Source: Nonomuraea candida
Lineage (GTDB): Bacteria; Actinomycetota; Actinomycetes; Streptosporangiales; Streptosporangiaceae
Direction of reading: 5' to 3'
Length of the DNA stretch: 64,000 nucleotides
Assembly (NCBI RefSeq): GCF_000725485.1
Contig: NZ_JOAG01000031.1
Span: 62,001-126,000 of the forward strand
Part shown: piece after piece, positions 17,272-26,608 of the stretch
How positions within the stretch are numbered: the stretch's first letter is position 1
Layout: each line of letters opens with the position of its first letter
The notes under the pieces: model-generated
What the model was told of the DNA's origin: nothing
What the model saw: the letters and a program-made list of their open reading frames with translations, nothing else
The model's database searches: none
Program-made: the position numbers and the translations under genes

Positions 17272-18455
17272 CGGGCGTCGCTCCCCCGGGCCCGGCGCCC
17301 GGGGTTGAAGACCCAGGCGCGCAGCAGCAGGAACCGTACGAGGGTGGCCGCCGCGTTCGCGGCGATGACCGCGGCCAGCTCCACGCCGTGCGAGACCCCG
17401 GCGGGCAGCAGCGCCAGGCCGCCCGAGGTGAGCGCGAGCCCGACGAGGAAGGCGATGAGCCCCTCGACCTGGTGCCGCACGGCCCCGCCCGGGCCCTTGA
17501 CGCCGAAGGTGAAGCGCCGGTTGGCGGCCGTGTTGGCCACGGCCGTCACCAGCAGCGCGACCGCGTTGGCGGCCAGCGGGGGCACGACCTGGCGCAGCAG
17601 GGAGTACAGCAGCACGTACGCCAGCGTGCTGACCACCCCCACCACGGCGAACCTGGGCAGTTGCCTGGCCATGCCCTGGGGCAGCGCGGCCCGCTCGGCC
17701 CCGGCCGGCGCGGTGCGGCGGGCGGCCCCGGACAGCGCCTTGCGGGTGACCCGGACCAGGCCCCGCAGGTCGTCGAGCGCGGTCCTGACGATGTCCACCC
17801 GGCTGTCCGGGTCGTCCACCCAGTCCACGGGCACCTCGTGGATGCGCAGCCCGTGGCGTTCGGCCAGGAGCAGCAGCTCGGTGTCGAAGAACCACTGCTC
17901 GTCCTCGACCGCGGGCAGCAGGGCCTGGGCGACCTCCGTACGGACGGCTTTGAAGCCGCACTGCGCGTCCGAGAACCCGGCGCCCATGCCGAGGCGCAGC
18001 AGCAGGTTGTACGAGCGCGAGATGAACTCCCGCCGGGGCCCCCGCTCCACCCGGGCGGCCCTGGCCAGGCGGGTGCCGATGGCCAGGTCGCTGTGACCGG
18101 ACAGCAGCGGCGCCACCAGCGGCAGGAACGCGTCCAGGTCGGTGGACAGGTCGACGTCCATGTAGCTGACGACGTCGGCCTCGCTCTGCGACCAGACCCG
18201 GCGCAGCGCCCGCCCGCGCCCCTTCTCGTCGAGGTGCACGGCCCGCACGTGGGGCAGCTCCCCGGCCAGCTCGGTGGCGAGCTGCCAGGTGTTGTCGGTG
18301 CTGGCGTTGTCGGCGATCGTGATGCGGAAGCCGTAGGGGAGGTTCCCGGTGAGGTAGGTGTGCAGCCGGGTGATGCTGGCCCGCAATGCCCGCTGCTCGT
18401 TGTGGACCGGGACGACCACCTCGACCAGGCGGGTCCGCACTGCTGTTGTTTCCAT
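17268..18455 (-). CDS. GT2 polyprenyl-phosphate glycosyltransferase fused to GtrA domain
   Basis: 395 residues. The N-terminal GT-A domain (about 1-245) has VVVPVHNE, the nucleotide-sugar DVD motif in YMDVDLSTD, and GAGFSDAQCGFKA, typical of dolichol-phosphate-mannose-synthase-like enzymes. From about 265 come four hydrophobic helices of the GtrA type (RFAVVGVVST, NTAANRRFTFG). The usual role is to make and flip a polyprenyl-linked sugar. Placed directly before and overlapping the ArnT-like gene, it is the probable donor-supplying partner. It starts 24 bp after the histidine kinase gene and is likely co-transcribed with it. Confidence 0.85.
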   Translation of the reverse strand: METTAVRTRLVEVVVPVHNEQRALRASITRLHTYLTGNLPYGFRITIADNASTDNTWQLATELAGELPHVRAVHLDEKGRGRALRRVWSQSEADVVSYMDVDLSTDLDAFLPLVAPLLSGHSDLAIGTRLARAARVERGPRREFISRSYNLLLRLGMGAGFSDAQCGFKAVRTEVAQALLPAVEDEQWFFDTELLLLAERHGLRIHEVPVDWVDDPDSRVDIVRTALDDLRGLVRVTRKALSGAARRTAPAGAERAALPQGMARQLPRFAVVGVVSTLAYVLLYSLLRQVVPPLAANAVALLVTAVANTAANRRFTFGVKGPGGAVRHQVEGLIAFLVGLALTSGGLALLPAGVSHGVELAAVIAANAAATLVRFLLLRAWVFNPGRRARGSDAR

Positions 18456-18479
18456 GCAGCCAGCTCACGTTTTGGGCCT

Positions 18480-19868
18480 TTAAGGTGACTTATCCGTTTG
18501 TGAGCGGCGGATGAGAGTTCCCGGCAGATCCATGGTCGCGATGGCCCCGCCACCTGGGGCGTTGGCCAGGCTGACCGTCCCCCCGGCCTCCGCGACGGAC
18601 TGCGCCACGATCGCCAGGCCGAGCCCGGAGCCGGGCAGGCCGCGCGCCGACGGTGAGCGCCAGAACCGCTCGAAGACGTGCGGCAGCTCCTCCTCCGGCA
18701 GCCCCGGCCCGTGGTCGCGCACGGTCAGGCGGCCGTGGCGCAGCTTCACCTCGACCTGGCCGCCGGGGCTGAACTTGGCGGCGTTGTCGATGAGGTTGAG
18801 CACGGCGCGTTCCAGGGAGGTGGCGTTGCCCACGACGTACCACGGTTCGAGGTCGATGACGACCTCCGCGCCGCGCAGCCTGGCGCGCTCGACGGCGGCC
18901 GTGACCACCTCGTGGAAGCCCAGCTCGACGTGCGGCTCGTGGTCGTTGTCGCCCCTGGCGAGCTGGAGCAGGTCGGCGACCAGCGTGGACAGCTCGGCGA
19001 ACTGCGCCTTGACGTTGACCAGCAGGCGCTCCTTGGCCCCCGGGTCGAGGCTGCGGCCGGTCTGCTCGCTGCGCAGCAGCAGGTCGATGTTGGTGCGCAG
19101 GGTGGTGAGCGGGGTGCGCAGCTCGTGGCCGGCGTCGGCGACGAGCTGCTTCTGCCGCTCCCGCGACCCGGCCAGCGCGGCCGTCATGGCGTTGAACGAG
19201 GAGGACAGGCGGGCGATCTCGTCGGTGCCCGTGACGGGGATGCGGGTGTCGAGGTCCTCGGTCTGCGCGATGTGCTCGACCGCCCTGGTCAGGTCGCCCA
19301 CGGGACGCAGCGCGGCCCGCGAGATCGCCAGCCCCGCCCAGGCCGCGCCGATCGCGCCGAGCGCGGTGATGCCCCCGAGCATGAGCGCGGCCATCCGTTT
19401 GGTGCGCTCGATGTGCCCCAGGGGCCTGGCCTCCAGCACGGCCACGCCGGGCTTGAAGTTGATCGTCACGACGCGGACCTCTTTGCCCTCGCGCGTCTTG
19501 CCGTAGCGGTAGACCGGGTCGCATGGCTCGAAGGCCTTCACGTCCTCGTTGTAGTCGGGCACGATGGGAGGCCCGATCGAGCAGGTCTCGCCGCCGGCCG
19601 TCAGCAGCGTCGCCATGCCGTCGACGAACGGGCCCGTCCCGTCCGGCGTGCAGTTGCGCTCCAGGAATCCCTTGTCACCCTGCCGCGCGGACTCCAGGAT
19701 GCTCATGTCGAGGCCGCCGCGGAGCCGGTCGGCCAGAATGATGTAGGAGAAGCCCGCGCACATCGCGATGGCCACCACCACGGCCACCGTGACCAGGAGC
19801 GTCAGCCGGGTGCGCAGGCTGCCCCGCATGGCCAGCGCCGTCAGGCGGGTCTTCAGGCCACCGGTCAT
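18480..19868 (-). CDS. Sensor histidine kinase, MprB-like
   Basis: 462 residues. Transmembrane helices lie near 22-45 and 160-185 and flank a sensor loop with several Cys (RNCTP, GETCS, EPCDP). HAMP follows ([12 protein letters not shown]), then HisKA with phospho-acceptor His in AGHELRTP (about 248) and an HATPase domain with [17 protein letters not shown] and GSGLGLAI. It overlaps the response regulator by ATGA, so they form a cognate pair. A run of two glycosyltransferase genes follows immediately. The signal is unknown; the extracytoplasmic cysteines could be disulfide-bonded. Confidence 0.9.
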   Translation of the reverse strand: MTGGLKTRLTALAMRGSLRTRLTLLVTVAVVVAIAMCAGFSYIILADRLRGGLDMSILESARQGDKGFLERNCTPDGTGPFVDGMATLLTAGGETCSIGPPIVPDYNEDVKAFEPCDPVYRYGKTREGKEVRVVTINFKPGVAVLEARPLGHIERTKRMAALMLGGITALGAIGAAWAGLAISRAALRPVGDLTRAVEHIAQTEDLDTRIPVTGTDEIARLSSSFNAMTAALAGSRERQKQLVADAGHELRTPLTTLRTNIDLLLRSEQTGRSLDPGAKERLLVNVKAQFAELSTLVADLLQLARGDNDHEPHVELGFHEVVTAAVERARLRGAEVVIDLEPWYVVGNATSLERAVLNLIDNAAKFSPGGQVEVKLRHGRLTVRDHGPGLPEEELPHVFERFWRSPSARGLPGSGLGLAIVAQSVAEAGGTVSLANAPGGGAIATMDLPGTLIRRSQTDKSP

Positions 19869-20563
19869 GCCGTCGCCCTCAGCACATAACCCACCCCGCG
19901 CACGGTGTGGATCACGCGCGGCTCGCCGCCGGCCTCGGTCTTGCGCCGCAGGTACATCACGTAGACGTCGAGCGAGTTGGAGGTCGGCTCGAAGTCGAAG
20001 CCCCACACCTCGCTCAGGATCTGGTCCCTGGTCAGCACCTGGCGGGGGTGCGCGAGGAACAGCTCCATCAGCAGGTATTCGGTCCTGGTCAGGTCGAGGA
20101 TGCGGGCGCCGCGCGTGACCTCCCTGGTCACCGGGTCCATGCGCAGGTCGCCGTAGGTCAGCGTGTCGCCCTCCTGCGCGCCCGCGCTCAGCGCGCCGCG
20201 CCGCAGCAGCGCGCGCACCCTGGCCAGCAGCTCGTCCAGCTCGAACGGCTTGACGAGGTAGTCGTCGGCCCCCGCGTCGAGGCCGGAGACCCGGTCGCCG
20301 ACCGCGTCGCGGGCCGTGAGCATGAGGACCGGCGTGTGGTTGCGGGACGCGCGCAGCCTGCGGCACGTGGTCAGGCCGTCGAGCCGGGGCATCATCACGT
20401 CGAGCAGCACGGCGTCATAGGAGTCGGCCGCCAGCGCGTCGAGCGCCTCCTGCCCGTCGACGGCCGTGACGACCTTGTAGCCCTCGAACTCGAGGCTCGA
20501 CTGCAACGCCTCGCGCAACGCGGGCTCGTCGTCCACCACCAGCAACCGTGCGGGCTCACTCAT
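19865..20563 (-). CDS. OmpR-family response regulator, MprA-like
   Basis: 232 residues. The receiver domain (1-120) has the acidic pair VVDDEP, phospho-acceptor Asp in LLDVMMP (about 55), the Thr of LMLTARD and the Lys of VKPF. The winged-helix domain (about 130-230) ends [13 protein letters not shown]. First gene of the four-gene minus-strand unit. Autoregulation and control of the two glycosyltransferases are likely from position but not shown. Confidence 0.9.
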   Translation of the reverse strand: MSEPARLLVVDDEPALREALQSSLEFEGYKVVTAVDGQEALDALAADSYDAVLLDVMMPRLDGLTTCRRLRASRNHTPVLMLTARDAVGDRVSGLDAGADDYLVKPFELDELLARVRALLRRGALSAGAQEGDTLTYGDLRMDPVTREVTRGARILDLTRTEYLLMELFLAHPRQVLTRDQILSEVWGFDFEPTSNSLDVYVMYLRRKTEAGGEPRVIHTVRGVGYVLRATA

Positions 20564-20645
20564 ACAGCAAACGCTAAGCGAACATCATGAGAACCTGATG
20601 AACGCCCTCCCCGGGCAGGTGAGGAGGGCTAAGAGGGCAGGAGGA

Positions 20646-22247
20646 CTAAGGGGTCAGGAGGGCCATGGCGGCGTTGTGGCCGCCGATGCCGCTGACGCCG
20701 CCGCCCCTGCGCGCGCCCGCCCCGCACATCAGCACGCGCTCGTGCCCGGTCTCCACGCCCCAGCCGCCTTCCTCCGCGTACGGCCAGCTCAGGTCGGTGT
20801 GGAAGATGTGGCCGCCGGGCAGGCCCGCCTCCCGTTCGAGGTCCACCGGGGTCTTGACCTCCACGCACGGGGTGCCGTCGGGCGCGGTGAGCAGGCACTC
20901 CTCGATGGGCTCCGCCAGGACGGAGTCGATGGAGGCGAACGTCGCGCGCAGGGCCGCCTCCCTGGCCGCCTCGGGATTCTCCCGGAAGAGCCGGGCGGGC
21001 ATGTGGAGGCCGAAGAGCGTCATCGTCTCCGCCCGGCCTCTCAGCTCGGGGCCGAGGATGGACGGATCCGTCAGCGAGTGGCAGTAGACCTCGGCCGGCG
21101 GCAGCGCCGGGATCTGCCCGCGGGCCGCCTGCTCGTACGCCGCCGCGAGCTGGTCGCGTCCCTCGTTGATGTGGAACGTCCCGCTGAAGGCCGCCCGGGG
21201 GTCGACCGAGGCGTCCTTGAGCCGGGGCAGCCGCTGGAGCACCATGTTGACCTTGAGCTGGGCGCCCTCGGGCGCCGTCGCCGGGCGGCCCATCACCCGG
21301 TCCAGCACGGCGGGCGGCAGGTTGACCAGCACGTGCCGGCCGGTCACGGTGTGCTCGCGCTCCCGCCCGCCGGTCCCGGGCCCGCCGCTCGTCCCGGACC
21401 CGCCGGTCCCGGGCTTGTTGCTCGTCCCGGGCCCGCCGCTCGCCCCGGTCTCGTCGTCCCGGGTCGTGAACGTCACCTCGCCCGACGGTGAGATGCCGAT
21501 GATCTCGGCGCCCGTCCTGATCTCGGCGCCCGCCCGCCTGGCCGCCGCCTCCAGCGCGCCGGAGACCGCGCCCATGCCGCCGACGGGGACGTTCCACTCG
21601 CCGGTGCCGTCCCCGATCACGTGGTAGAGGAAGCACCGGTTGGCCGCCAGGTCGGTGGCGGTGTCGGCGAACGTGCCGATCAGCGCGTCGGTGAGCACGA
21701 CGCCGCGTACGGTGTCGTCGCCGAACCGCTCGTCCACCGTCTCGCCGATGGGTCGCGCGAACAGGTCGCGCCACGCCTCCGGCCCGACCAGCCGCTCGAT
21801 CTCGGTCTGGGAGCGCAGGGGTTCGAGCAGGGTGGGGGCCAGAACGTGCGCCACCTCGCCGACCAGGCCGTAGAAGCGCCGCCAGGCCGCGTGGTCCGCC
21901 TCGCCGCCCGTCACGCTCCTGAACGAGGCCGCCGTGCGCAGGTCGTCCTCGTTGTCGACCAGCAGGCCCGTGTCGCCCTTGGGGGTGTAGGAGGCGTACC
22001 TGCGGCGGCGCAGCTCCAGGTCGAGGCCCAGATCGCGGACGATCTTGGAGGGGAGGAGGCTGACCAGGTAGGAGTAACGCGACAGGCGCACGTCCACGCC
22101 GGGGAACGGCCGCGCGGAGATCGCCAGGCCGCCGACGTGCGCGTGTCTCTCCAGCACGAGCACCCGCCGCCCGGCCCCGGCCAGGTACGCCGCCGCGACC
22201 AGCCCGTTGTGTCCCCCGCCTGCCACGACCACGTCATACGAGCCCAC
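20646..22247 (-). CDS. Phytoene-desaturase-like FAD oxidoreductase (PYROXD2 type)
   Basis: 533 residues. The N-terminal FAD-binding motif is VVVAGGGHNGLVAAAYLAGAG with the following RRVLVLERHAHVGG, and the C-terminal FAD motif is VLMCGAGARRGGGVSGIGGHNAA. The family is annotated as NAD(P)/FAD-dependent oxidoreductase and the substrate is usually unknown. No crtB or crtE gene is nearby, so carotenoid synthesis is not supported. Residues about 268-290 are a Gly/Pro/Thr repeat between conserved strands. Confidence 0.8.
   Translation of the reverse strand: MGSYDVVVAGGGHNGLVAAAYLAGAGRRVLVLERHAHVGGLAISARPFPGVDVRLSRYSYLVSLLPSKIVRDLGLDLELRRRRYASYTPKGDTGLLVDNEDDLRTAASFRSVTGGEADHAAWRRFYGLVGEVAHVLAPTLLEPLRSQTEIERLVGPEAWRDLFARPIGETVDERFGDDTVRGVVLTDALIGTFADTATDLAANRCFLYHVIGDGTGEWNVPVGGMGAVSGALEAAARRAGAEIRTGAEIIGISPSGEVTFTTRDDETGASGGPGTSNKPGTGGSGTSGGPGTGGREREHTVTGRHVLVNLPPAVLDRVMGRPATAPEGAQLKVNMVLQRLPRLKDASVDPRAAFSGTFHINEGRDQLAAAYEQAARGQIPALPPAEVYCHSLTDPSILGPELRGRAETMTLFGLHMPARLFRENPEAAREAALRATFASIDSVLAEPIEECLLTAPDGTPCVEVKTPVDLEREAGLPGGHIFHTDLSWPYAEEGGWGVETGHERVLMCGAGARRGGGVSGIGGHNAAMALLTP
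21377..21445 (-). repeat. Imperfect tandem repeat in the oxidoreductase
   Basis: CCGGGCCCGCCGCTCGTCCC-like units recur three to four times and encode a Gly/Pro/Thr/Ser loop in frame. Confidence 0.65.
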
Positions 22248-22362
22248 CCCCGCACCCTACGACCCACCCGGCCTCCCCCGTCAACGCCCCGCCTCCCACG
22301 CCCACGCCCACCCGGGCCACCGGCCGCAGGTCACGGACGTCGGCCGCCGGCGGCCGACCCGG

Positions 22363-23253
22363 TCAGGGGCGGCTGGCGATGGACAGGAGCGTGGCGGCGG
22401 GGCCGGTCAGGGGACGGCCCCGCCGCCACACCGCGCGCAGGTTCCTGACCAGGTTCACGCCCGCCAGCGGCACCTCCACCAGCCGTCCCGTGGCCACGTC
22501 GGACTCCACCGCGTACCCGCTCAGCACCGCCGGCGCCACGCCCGCCTGCGCCGCGCCCTTGACCGCCGAGTTCGACCCCAGCTCCAGCCGCGGACCGGCC
22601 CGGTGCAGGCCGCGGAAGGCCACGTCGAGCGTCTCGCGGGTGCCGGAGCCGGGCTCGCGCACCACGAGCGGCGTCGCGGCCAGCTCGGGCGCCCGCAGCA
22701 CCGTACGGCGGCGCGCCCACGGGTGCCCCGGCGCCACCACGACCACCAGCCGGTCGGTCCCCACGACCCGCCCCGCCAGCCCGTCCGGCAGGCCCGGCCC
22801 TTCCACGAACCCCAGCTCCACCTCCCCGGCGAGCACCCGCGCCGCGACGTCGGCGGAGTTGATCACGTCGAGCCCCACCTGGACCTCGGGCTCCCGGTTC
22901 TGCAGCTCGCCGAGCCAGCGCGGCACCAGGTACTCGGCCACCGTCATGCTGGAGACCACCCTCAGGTGAACGGCCTCGCGGTGGCGCACGGCCTGCACGG
23001 CGCGCATGAGCTCCTCGGCCGCCGCCAGCACCTGCGCGGCCCAGCCGGCCACCATCTTGCCCTCGGAGGTGAGCGTGGAGCCGCGCGGCGTGCGCTCGAT
23101 CAGCGGCACGCCGAGGCCGCGTTCGAGCTGGACGATCCGCTTGCTCGCCGACGGCTGCGCGATCCCCGCCGCCCTCGCGGCGCGGCCGAGACTGCCCAGC
23201 TCGCCGACGTCGACGAGGAGCTTGAGCGAGTCGAGATCGGGCAGCGCACTCAT
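22363..23253 (-). CDS. LysR-family regulator beside yeiH-like gene
   Basis: 296 residues. N-terminal winged helix-turn-helix (about 5-62: LGSLGRAARAAGIAQPSASKRI), then the two-lobed effector domain. Such LTTRs (CysL/YeiE group) are commonly divergent from YeiH-type exporters and respond to sulfur compounds or small anions, so the partner is as expected. ATG 23253 is preferred, with TAGCCT six bases upstream; a GTG at 23259 is also in frame. A palindrome covers the start, suggesting autoregulation. Confidence 0.85.
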   Translation of the reverse strand: MSALPDLDSLKLLVDVGELGSLGRAARAAGIAQPSASKRIVQLERGLGVPLIERTPRGSTLTSEGKMVAGWAAQVLAAAEELMRAVQAVRHREAVHLRVVSSMTVAEYLVPRWLGELQNREPEVQVGLDVINSADVAARVLAGEVELGFVEGPGLPDGLAGRVVGTDRLVVVVAPGHPWARRRTVLRAPELAATPLVVREPGSGTRETLDVAFRGLHRAGPRLELGSNSAVKGAAQAGVAPAVLSGYAVESDVATGRLVEVPLAGVNLVRNLRAVWRRGRPLTGPAATLLSIASRP

Positions 23254-23266
23254 AGCCACAGGCTAT
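23252..23266. promoter_or_regulatory. LysR-type operator, T-N11-A palindrome
   Basis: ATAGCC-ACA-GGCTAT is a perfect inverted repeat with the LTTR T-N11-A geometry. It overlaps the LysR start codon and a minus-strand TAGCCT -10 element, and lies 58 bp before the exporter start. Confidence 0.55.
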
Positions 23267-23323
23267 GACCTCACAGGCAAGGCGTGGCTACCGGGCGTTC
23301 CGGCCGGTCAGAAGACTGAGATC

Positions 23324-24541
23324 ATGCTCACCAGCGCACCAGGGCCCGCCACCCCGCGGCCGCCCCGTCCCGGCACCACCCCCGCCCAGGGACACCCCCG
23401 CTCCTCCGTCCGCGCGCGGCTCCGCGCCGTTCCCAGTGCCGTCCCCAGTGCTGTCCTCAGTGCCGTCACCAGCGCCGTCACCCGGGTGCGCCCGTTCGGC
23501 CCGGGTCTCGCCGTCGCGGCCGTGGCCGTGGTGCTCTCGGCGCTCGTCAACCGGTACGTCCCCGCGCTCAGCACCGCCGTCGTCGCCGTCGCCGCCGGGG
23601 CGGCCCTGGCCAACGCCGCGGGCGTGGGCGAGCGGCTGCGGCCGGGGCTGGCGTTCGTGTCCCGGCGGGTGCTGCGGGTGGCGATCGCGCTGCTCGGCCT
23701 GCAGATCGCCGTTCCGCACGTGCTCGCGCTCGGCTGGCAGACCCTGGCCGTGGTGGCGGTGGCGACGGGGCTCACGTTCGCCCTGACGCCGCCGATCGGC
23801 CGCCGGCTCGGGCTGAGCCCCGGCACGTCCCTGCTCATCGCGACGGGCGTGTCGATCTGCGGCGCGGCGGCCATCGCGGCGATGCGCGAGAGCACCGACC
23901 TGCCCGACGACGAGGAGGCCGCGGGGGGCGCGCTCGGCGTCGTGGTGCTGTACGGGACCGCCGCCATCGCCCTCATGCCCCTGCTGGCCTCCCTCATGGG
24001 CCTGACGCCCGCCCAGCTCGGCGTGTGGACGGGCGCGGCCGTGCACGAGGTGGCCCAGGTGGCCGCGATCGGCGCCACCTCGGGCACCCTGGCCGCGGCC
24101 GTGACGGTCAAGCTGGGCCGCGTCGTCCTGCTGGCGCCGATCGTTGCGCTGACGTCGTACCGGCGGCGGGCGGCCGGGAGCGCGCGCCCCGCCGCCCGGC
24201 GGGGCGTGGCACAGCGGAGGGACACGGCAGAGCGGGGAGACGAGGCGGGGCGGGGAGACGCGGCGGGGCGGAAGGCGGGGCGGAGGCCGCCGATCGTGCC
24301 GTTGTTCGTCGGCGCGTTCCTGGCCATGGTGGCCGTGCGCAGCACCGGGCTGGTGCCAGAGGCCGTCACGGAGGCGGTGCCGGGGGTGACGAACGTGCTC
24401 ATGGCCGCCGCGCTGTTCGGCCTCGGCACCGGCATCGACGTGCGGAAACTGCTCCGCGGTGGCCGGGCGGCGCTGCTCGGCGGCATCGCGACGGCGATCA
24501 TCGCGGCCACGTCTCTGGCCGGGGTCCTGTTGCTCGTGTGA
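23324..24541 (+). CDS. YeiH-family putative sulfate exporter
   Basis: 405 residues. After a polar N-terminal stretch of about 55 residues there are about ten hydrophobic segments. Family motifs visible are LLGLQI, GTSLLIATGVSICGAAAIAA and GAAVHEVAQVAA. The Pfam family (Cons_hypoth698) is often called sulfate exporter, but the substrate is not firmly established. A charged Arg/Gly/Asp/Ala loop (about 290-325) looks repeat-expanded. Divergent from the LysR gene. ATG 23324 is chosen as the first start after the operator region; the ribosome binding site is weak. Confidence 0.8.
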   Translation: MLTSAPGPATPRPPRPGTTPAQGHPRSSVRARLRAVPSAVPSAVLSAVTSAVTRVRPFGPGLAVAAVAVVLSALVNRYVPALSTAVVAVAAGAALANAAGVGERLRPGLAFVSRRVLRVAIALLGLQIAVPHVLALGWQTLAVVAVATGLTFALTPPIGRRLGLSPGTSLLIATGVSICGAAAIAAMRESTDLPDDEEAAGGALGVVVLYGTAAIALMPLLASLMGLTPAQLGVWTGAAVHEVAQVAAIGATSGTLAAAVTVKLGRVVLLAPIVALTSYRRRAAGSARPAARRGVAQRRDTAERGDEAGRGDAAGRKAGRRPPIVPLFVGAFLAMVAVRSTGLVPEAVTEAVPGVTNVLMAAALFGLGTGIDVRKLLRGGRAALLGGIATAIIAATSLAGVLLLV

Positions 24542-24660
24542 TTCTCGTAGTGGACGGCCGGGCCACGGCCCCGTATTCTGCTCAGTTTGGAACAAATACC
24601 GCGAAAGCGGCCGTTCCTCGTTAGCCGGGCCAGGACCACTCAAGGAGCACGAAACTCACC

Positions 24661-25587
24661 ATGGGCAGCACCATCGACTCCGTAATTCAGCCGTCCGACG
24701 AGGTCGCCGCGGCTCTGGCGGCCGGCGCGCCGGTCGTGGCGCTGGAGTCCACGATCATCTCCCATGGGCTGCCCCAGCCGCGCAACCTCGAGGTCGCACG
24801 CGAGCTGGAGGCGGTCGTGCGGGCGGCGGGCGCGGTGCCGGCCACGATCGCCGTGCTGGACGGCGTGCCCCGCGTCGGGCTGAACGAGGTCGAGCTGGAG
24901 CGCGTCGCGACCGAGTCGGGGCTGCGCAAGCTGGGCCAGCGGGACCTGCCGGTGGCGGCGGCGCTGAAGGCCAGCGGCGCGACCACGGTGTCGGCCACGT
25001 CGTTCCTGGCCGCCCGCGCCGGGATCCGGGTCTTCGCCACCGGCGGCCTGGGCGGCGTGCACCGCGGCTGGACCGAGGACCAGGACGAGTCGGCCGACCT
25101 CGACACGCTGGCCCGCACGCGCATCACCGTGGTCTGCGCGGGCGTCAAGTCGATCCTCGACGTGCCGGCCACGCTGCAGCGGCTGGAGACGCGGGGCGTG
25201 ACCGTGGCGGGGTTCCGTACGGAGACCTTCCCCGGCTTCTACCTGCACTCCTCAGGCCAGCCGATCGACTGGCGGATCGAGACGCCCGAGGAGGCGGCGG
25301 CGATCATGCGCGGCCAGGACGTGCTGGGCGGCCCCGAGACGGCGCTCATCGTGGCCAACCCCGTGCCCGAGGACCAGCAGCTCGATCCGGAGCTGCACGA
25401 CCGCGTGCTGGGCGAGGCGCTGGCCGCCGCCGAGCGCGAGGGCGTCAAGGGGCAGGCGATCACCCCGTTCCTGCTCGGCTACCTGGTGAACGGCACCGCC
25501 GGCGCCTCCCTGGAGGCCAACCTGGCCGCCGTGCGCGGCAACACCGCGCTGGCCGCCCGGATCGCCGTGGCGTGGGCCCGATCATGA
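24661..25587 (+). CDS. psuG: Pseudouridine-5'-phosphate glycosidase
   Basis: 308 residues, full length. It cleaves pseudouridine 5'-phosphate to uracil and ribose 5-phosphate, a Mn-dependent step. Characteristic segments are VALESTIISHGLPQPRN, ATIAVLDG, SATSFLAARAGI, VFATGGLGGVHRG and VCAGVKSILD. The stop overlaps the kinase start as ATGA, giving a two-gene pseudouridine catabolic operon. AAGGAG is 13 bases before the ATG, which is long. Confidence 0.92.
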   Translation: MGSTIDSVIQPSDEVAAALAAGAPVVALESTIISHGLPQPRNLEVARELEAVVRAAGAVPATIAVLDGVPRVGLNEVELERVATESGLRKLGQRDLPVAAALKASGATTVSATSFLAARAGIRVFATGGLGGVHRGWTEDQDESADLDTLARTRITVVCAGVKSILDVPATLQRLETRGVTVAGFRTETFPGFYLHSSGQPIDWRIETPEEAAAIMRGQDVLGGPETALIVANPVPEDQQLDPELHDRVLGEALAAAEREGVKGQAITPFLLGYLVNGTAGASLEANLAAVRGNTALAARIAVAWARS

Positions 25588-26525
25588 CGGGGCCGGGCCG
25601 GGGCGGCGGCCTCCTGGTCATCGGCGACGTCGTCACCGACGTGGTGGCGTTGCACGGCTCTCCGGTCATGAGCGGCACCGACACGGCCGCCGACATCGTC
25701 CTGCGCCCCGGCGGCTCCGGCGCGAACACCGCCGCCTGGGCCGCCCGCCTGGGCGGCGACGTGCGGTTGCTGGCCAGGCTGGGATACGACAGCAGCGAGT
25801 GGCACACCACCGAGCTGGTCAAGACGGGCGTACGGCCGCACACCGTCGTGGACCCCGACCGGCCCACGGCCGTGGTGATCGCGATGGTGGACAAGAGCGG
25901 CGAGCGCTCGATGCTCACCAACCGCGGCGCGGGCGGCCTGATCTCCGAGGCCGACTGGGACCCGTCCCTGCTGGACGGCGTCGCCCGCCTGCACCTGTCC
26001 GGCTACGTGCTCTTCGCCGACCCGGGCCTCGGCCTGGCCCGGCGGGCGATGGCCGACGCGGCGGAGGCGGGCGTCGCGATCAGCGTCGATCCGGCCTCCA
26101 CCGGCCCGCTGCGCGACTTCGGCGTCGAACGTTTCATCAAGGAGACGGCCCCGGCCGGCCTGGTCATCCCCAACCTCGCCGAGGCCCTGCTCCTCAGCGG
26201 CGCCGGGAGCGCGCGCGAAGCCGCCGTGCGGTTGAGTGAGAGATACGGCACAGCCGTGGTTAAGCTGGGCGCGGACGGCGCGCTGGCCGCAGTGGACGGC
26301 GCGGTGGTGGCGTCGGCGAAGGGCGTGTCGGCCGAGGTGGTGGACTCGACGGGAGCGGGCGACGCCTTCGCCGCGGGCTTCCTCACGGCGACCCTGCGCG
26401 GCGCCGATGAGCAGGCCGCACTGGAGGCGGGTTGCCGTGCTGGTGCCGAATGTGTGGCCCAGGTGGGCGGCCGTCCACGGTACGGTTTGGATCTGAACCG
26501 TCTTTACCCTATTCACACTGATTGA
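25584..26525 (+). CDS. psuK: PfkB-family kinase, probable pseudouridine kinase
   Basis: 313 residues of the ribokinase fold. Substrate motif PGGSGANTAAWAARLGG near 45 and the C-terminal anion-hole and catalytic base motif DSTGAGDAFAAGF near 255. Coupling to psuG through an ATGA overlap supports phosphorylation of pseudouridine at the 5' position, feeding the glycosidase. Sequence alone would also allow ribokinase or adenosine-kinase activity. No nucleoside transporter is adjacent. Confidence 0.85.
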   Translation: MTGPGRGGGLLVIGDVVTDVVALHGSPVMSGTDTAADIVLRPGGSGANTAAWAARLGGDVRLLARLGYDSSEWHTTELVKTGVRPHTVVDPDRPTAVVIAMVDKSGERSMLTNRGAGGLISEADWDPSLLDGVARLHLSGYVLFADPGLGLARRAMADAAEAGVAISVDPASTGPLRDFGVERFIKETAPAGLVIPNLAEALLLSGAGSAREAAVRLSERYGTAVVKLGADGALAAVDGAVVASAKGVSAEVVDSTGAGDAFAAGFLTATLRGADEQAALEAGCRAGAECVAQVGGRPRYGLDLNRLYPIHTD

Positions 26526-26608
26526 TAGCTTGCCGCGTAGGCTGCACCATTAGCCACATGCGTTACGGGCAGCACCACGCGGCTCACTGGGGAGGATAAG
26601 GTCCGCCG

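Noticed and set aside
17272..18468. Upstream extension of the ArnT-like frame into the GT2 gene
   Set aside because: Shadow of the GT2-GtrA gene in another frame. The true start is at the ATGA overlap.
20646..22247. Carotenoid biosynthesis gene
   Set aside because: The FAD fold matches but no phytoene or prenyl synthase is near. The PYROXD2-like label is safer.
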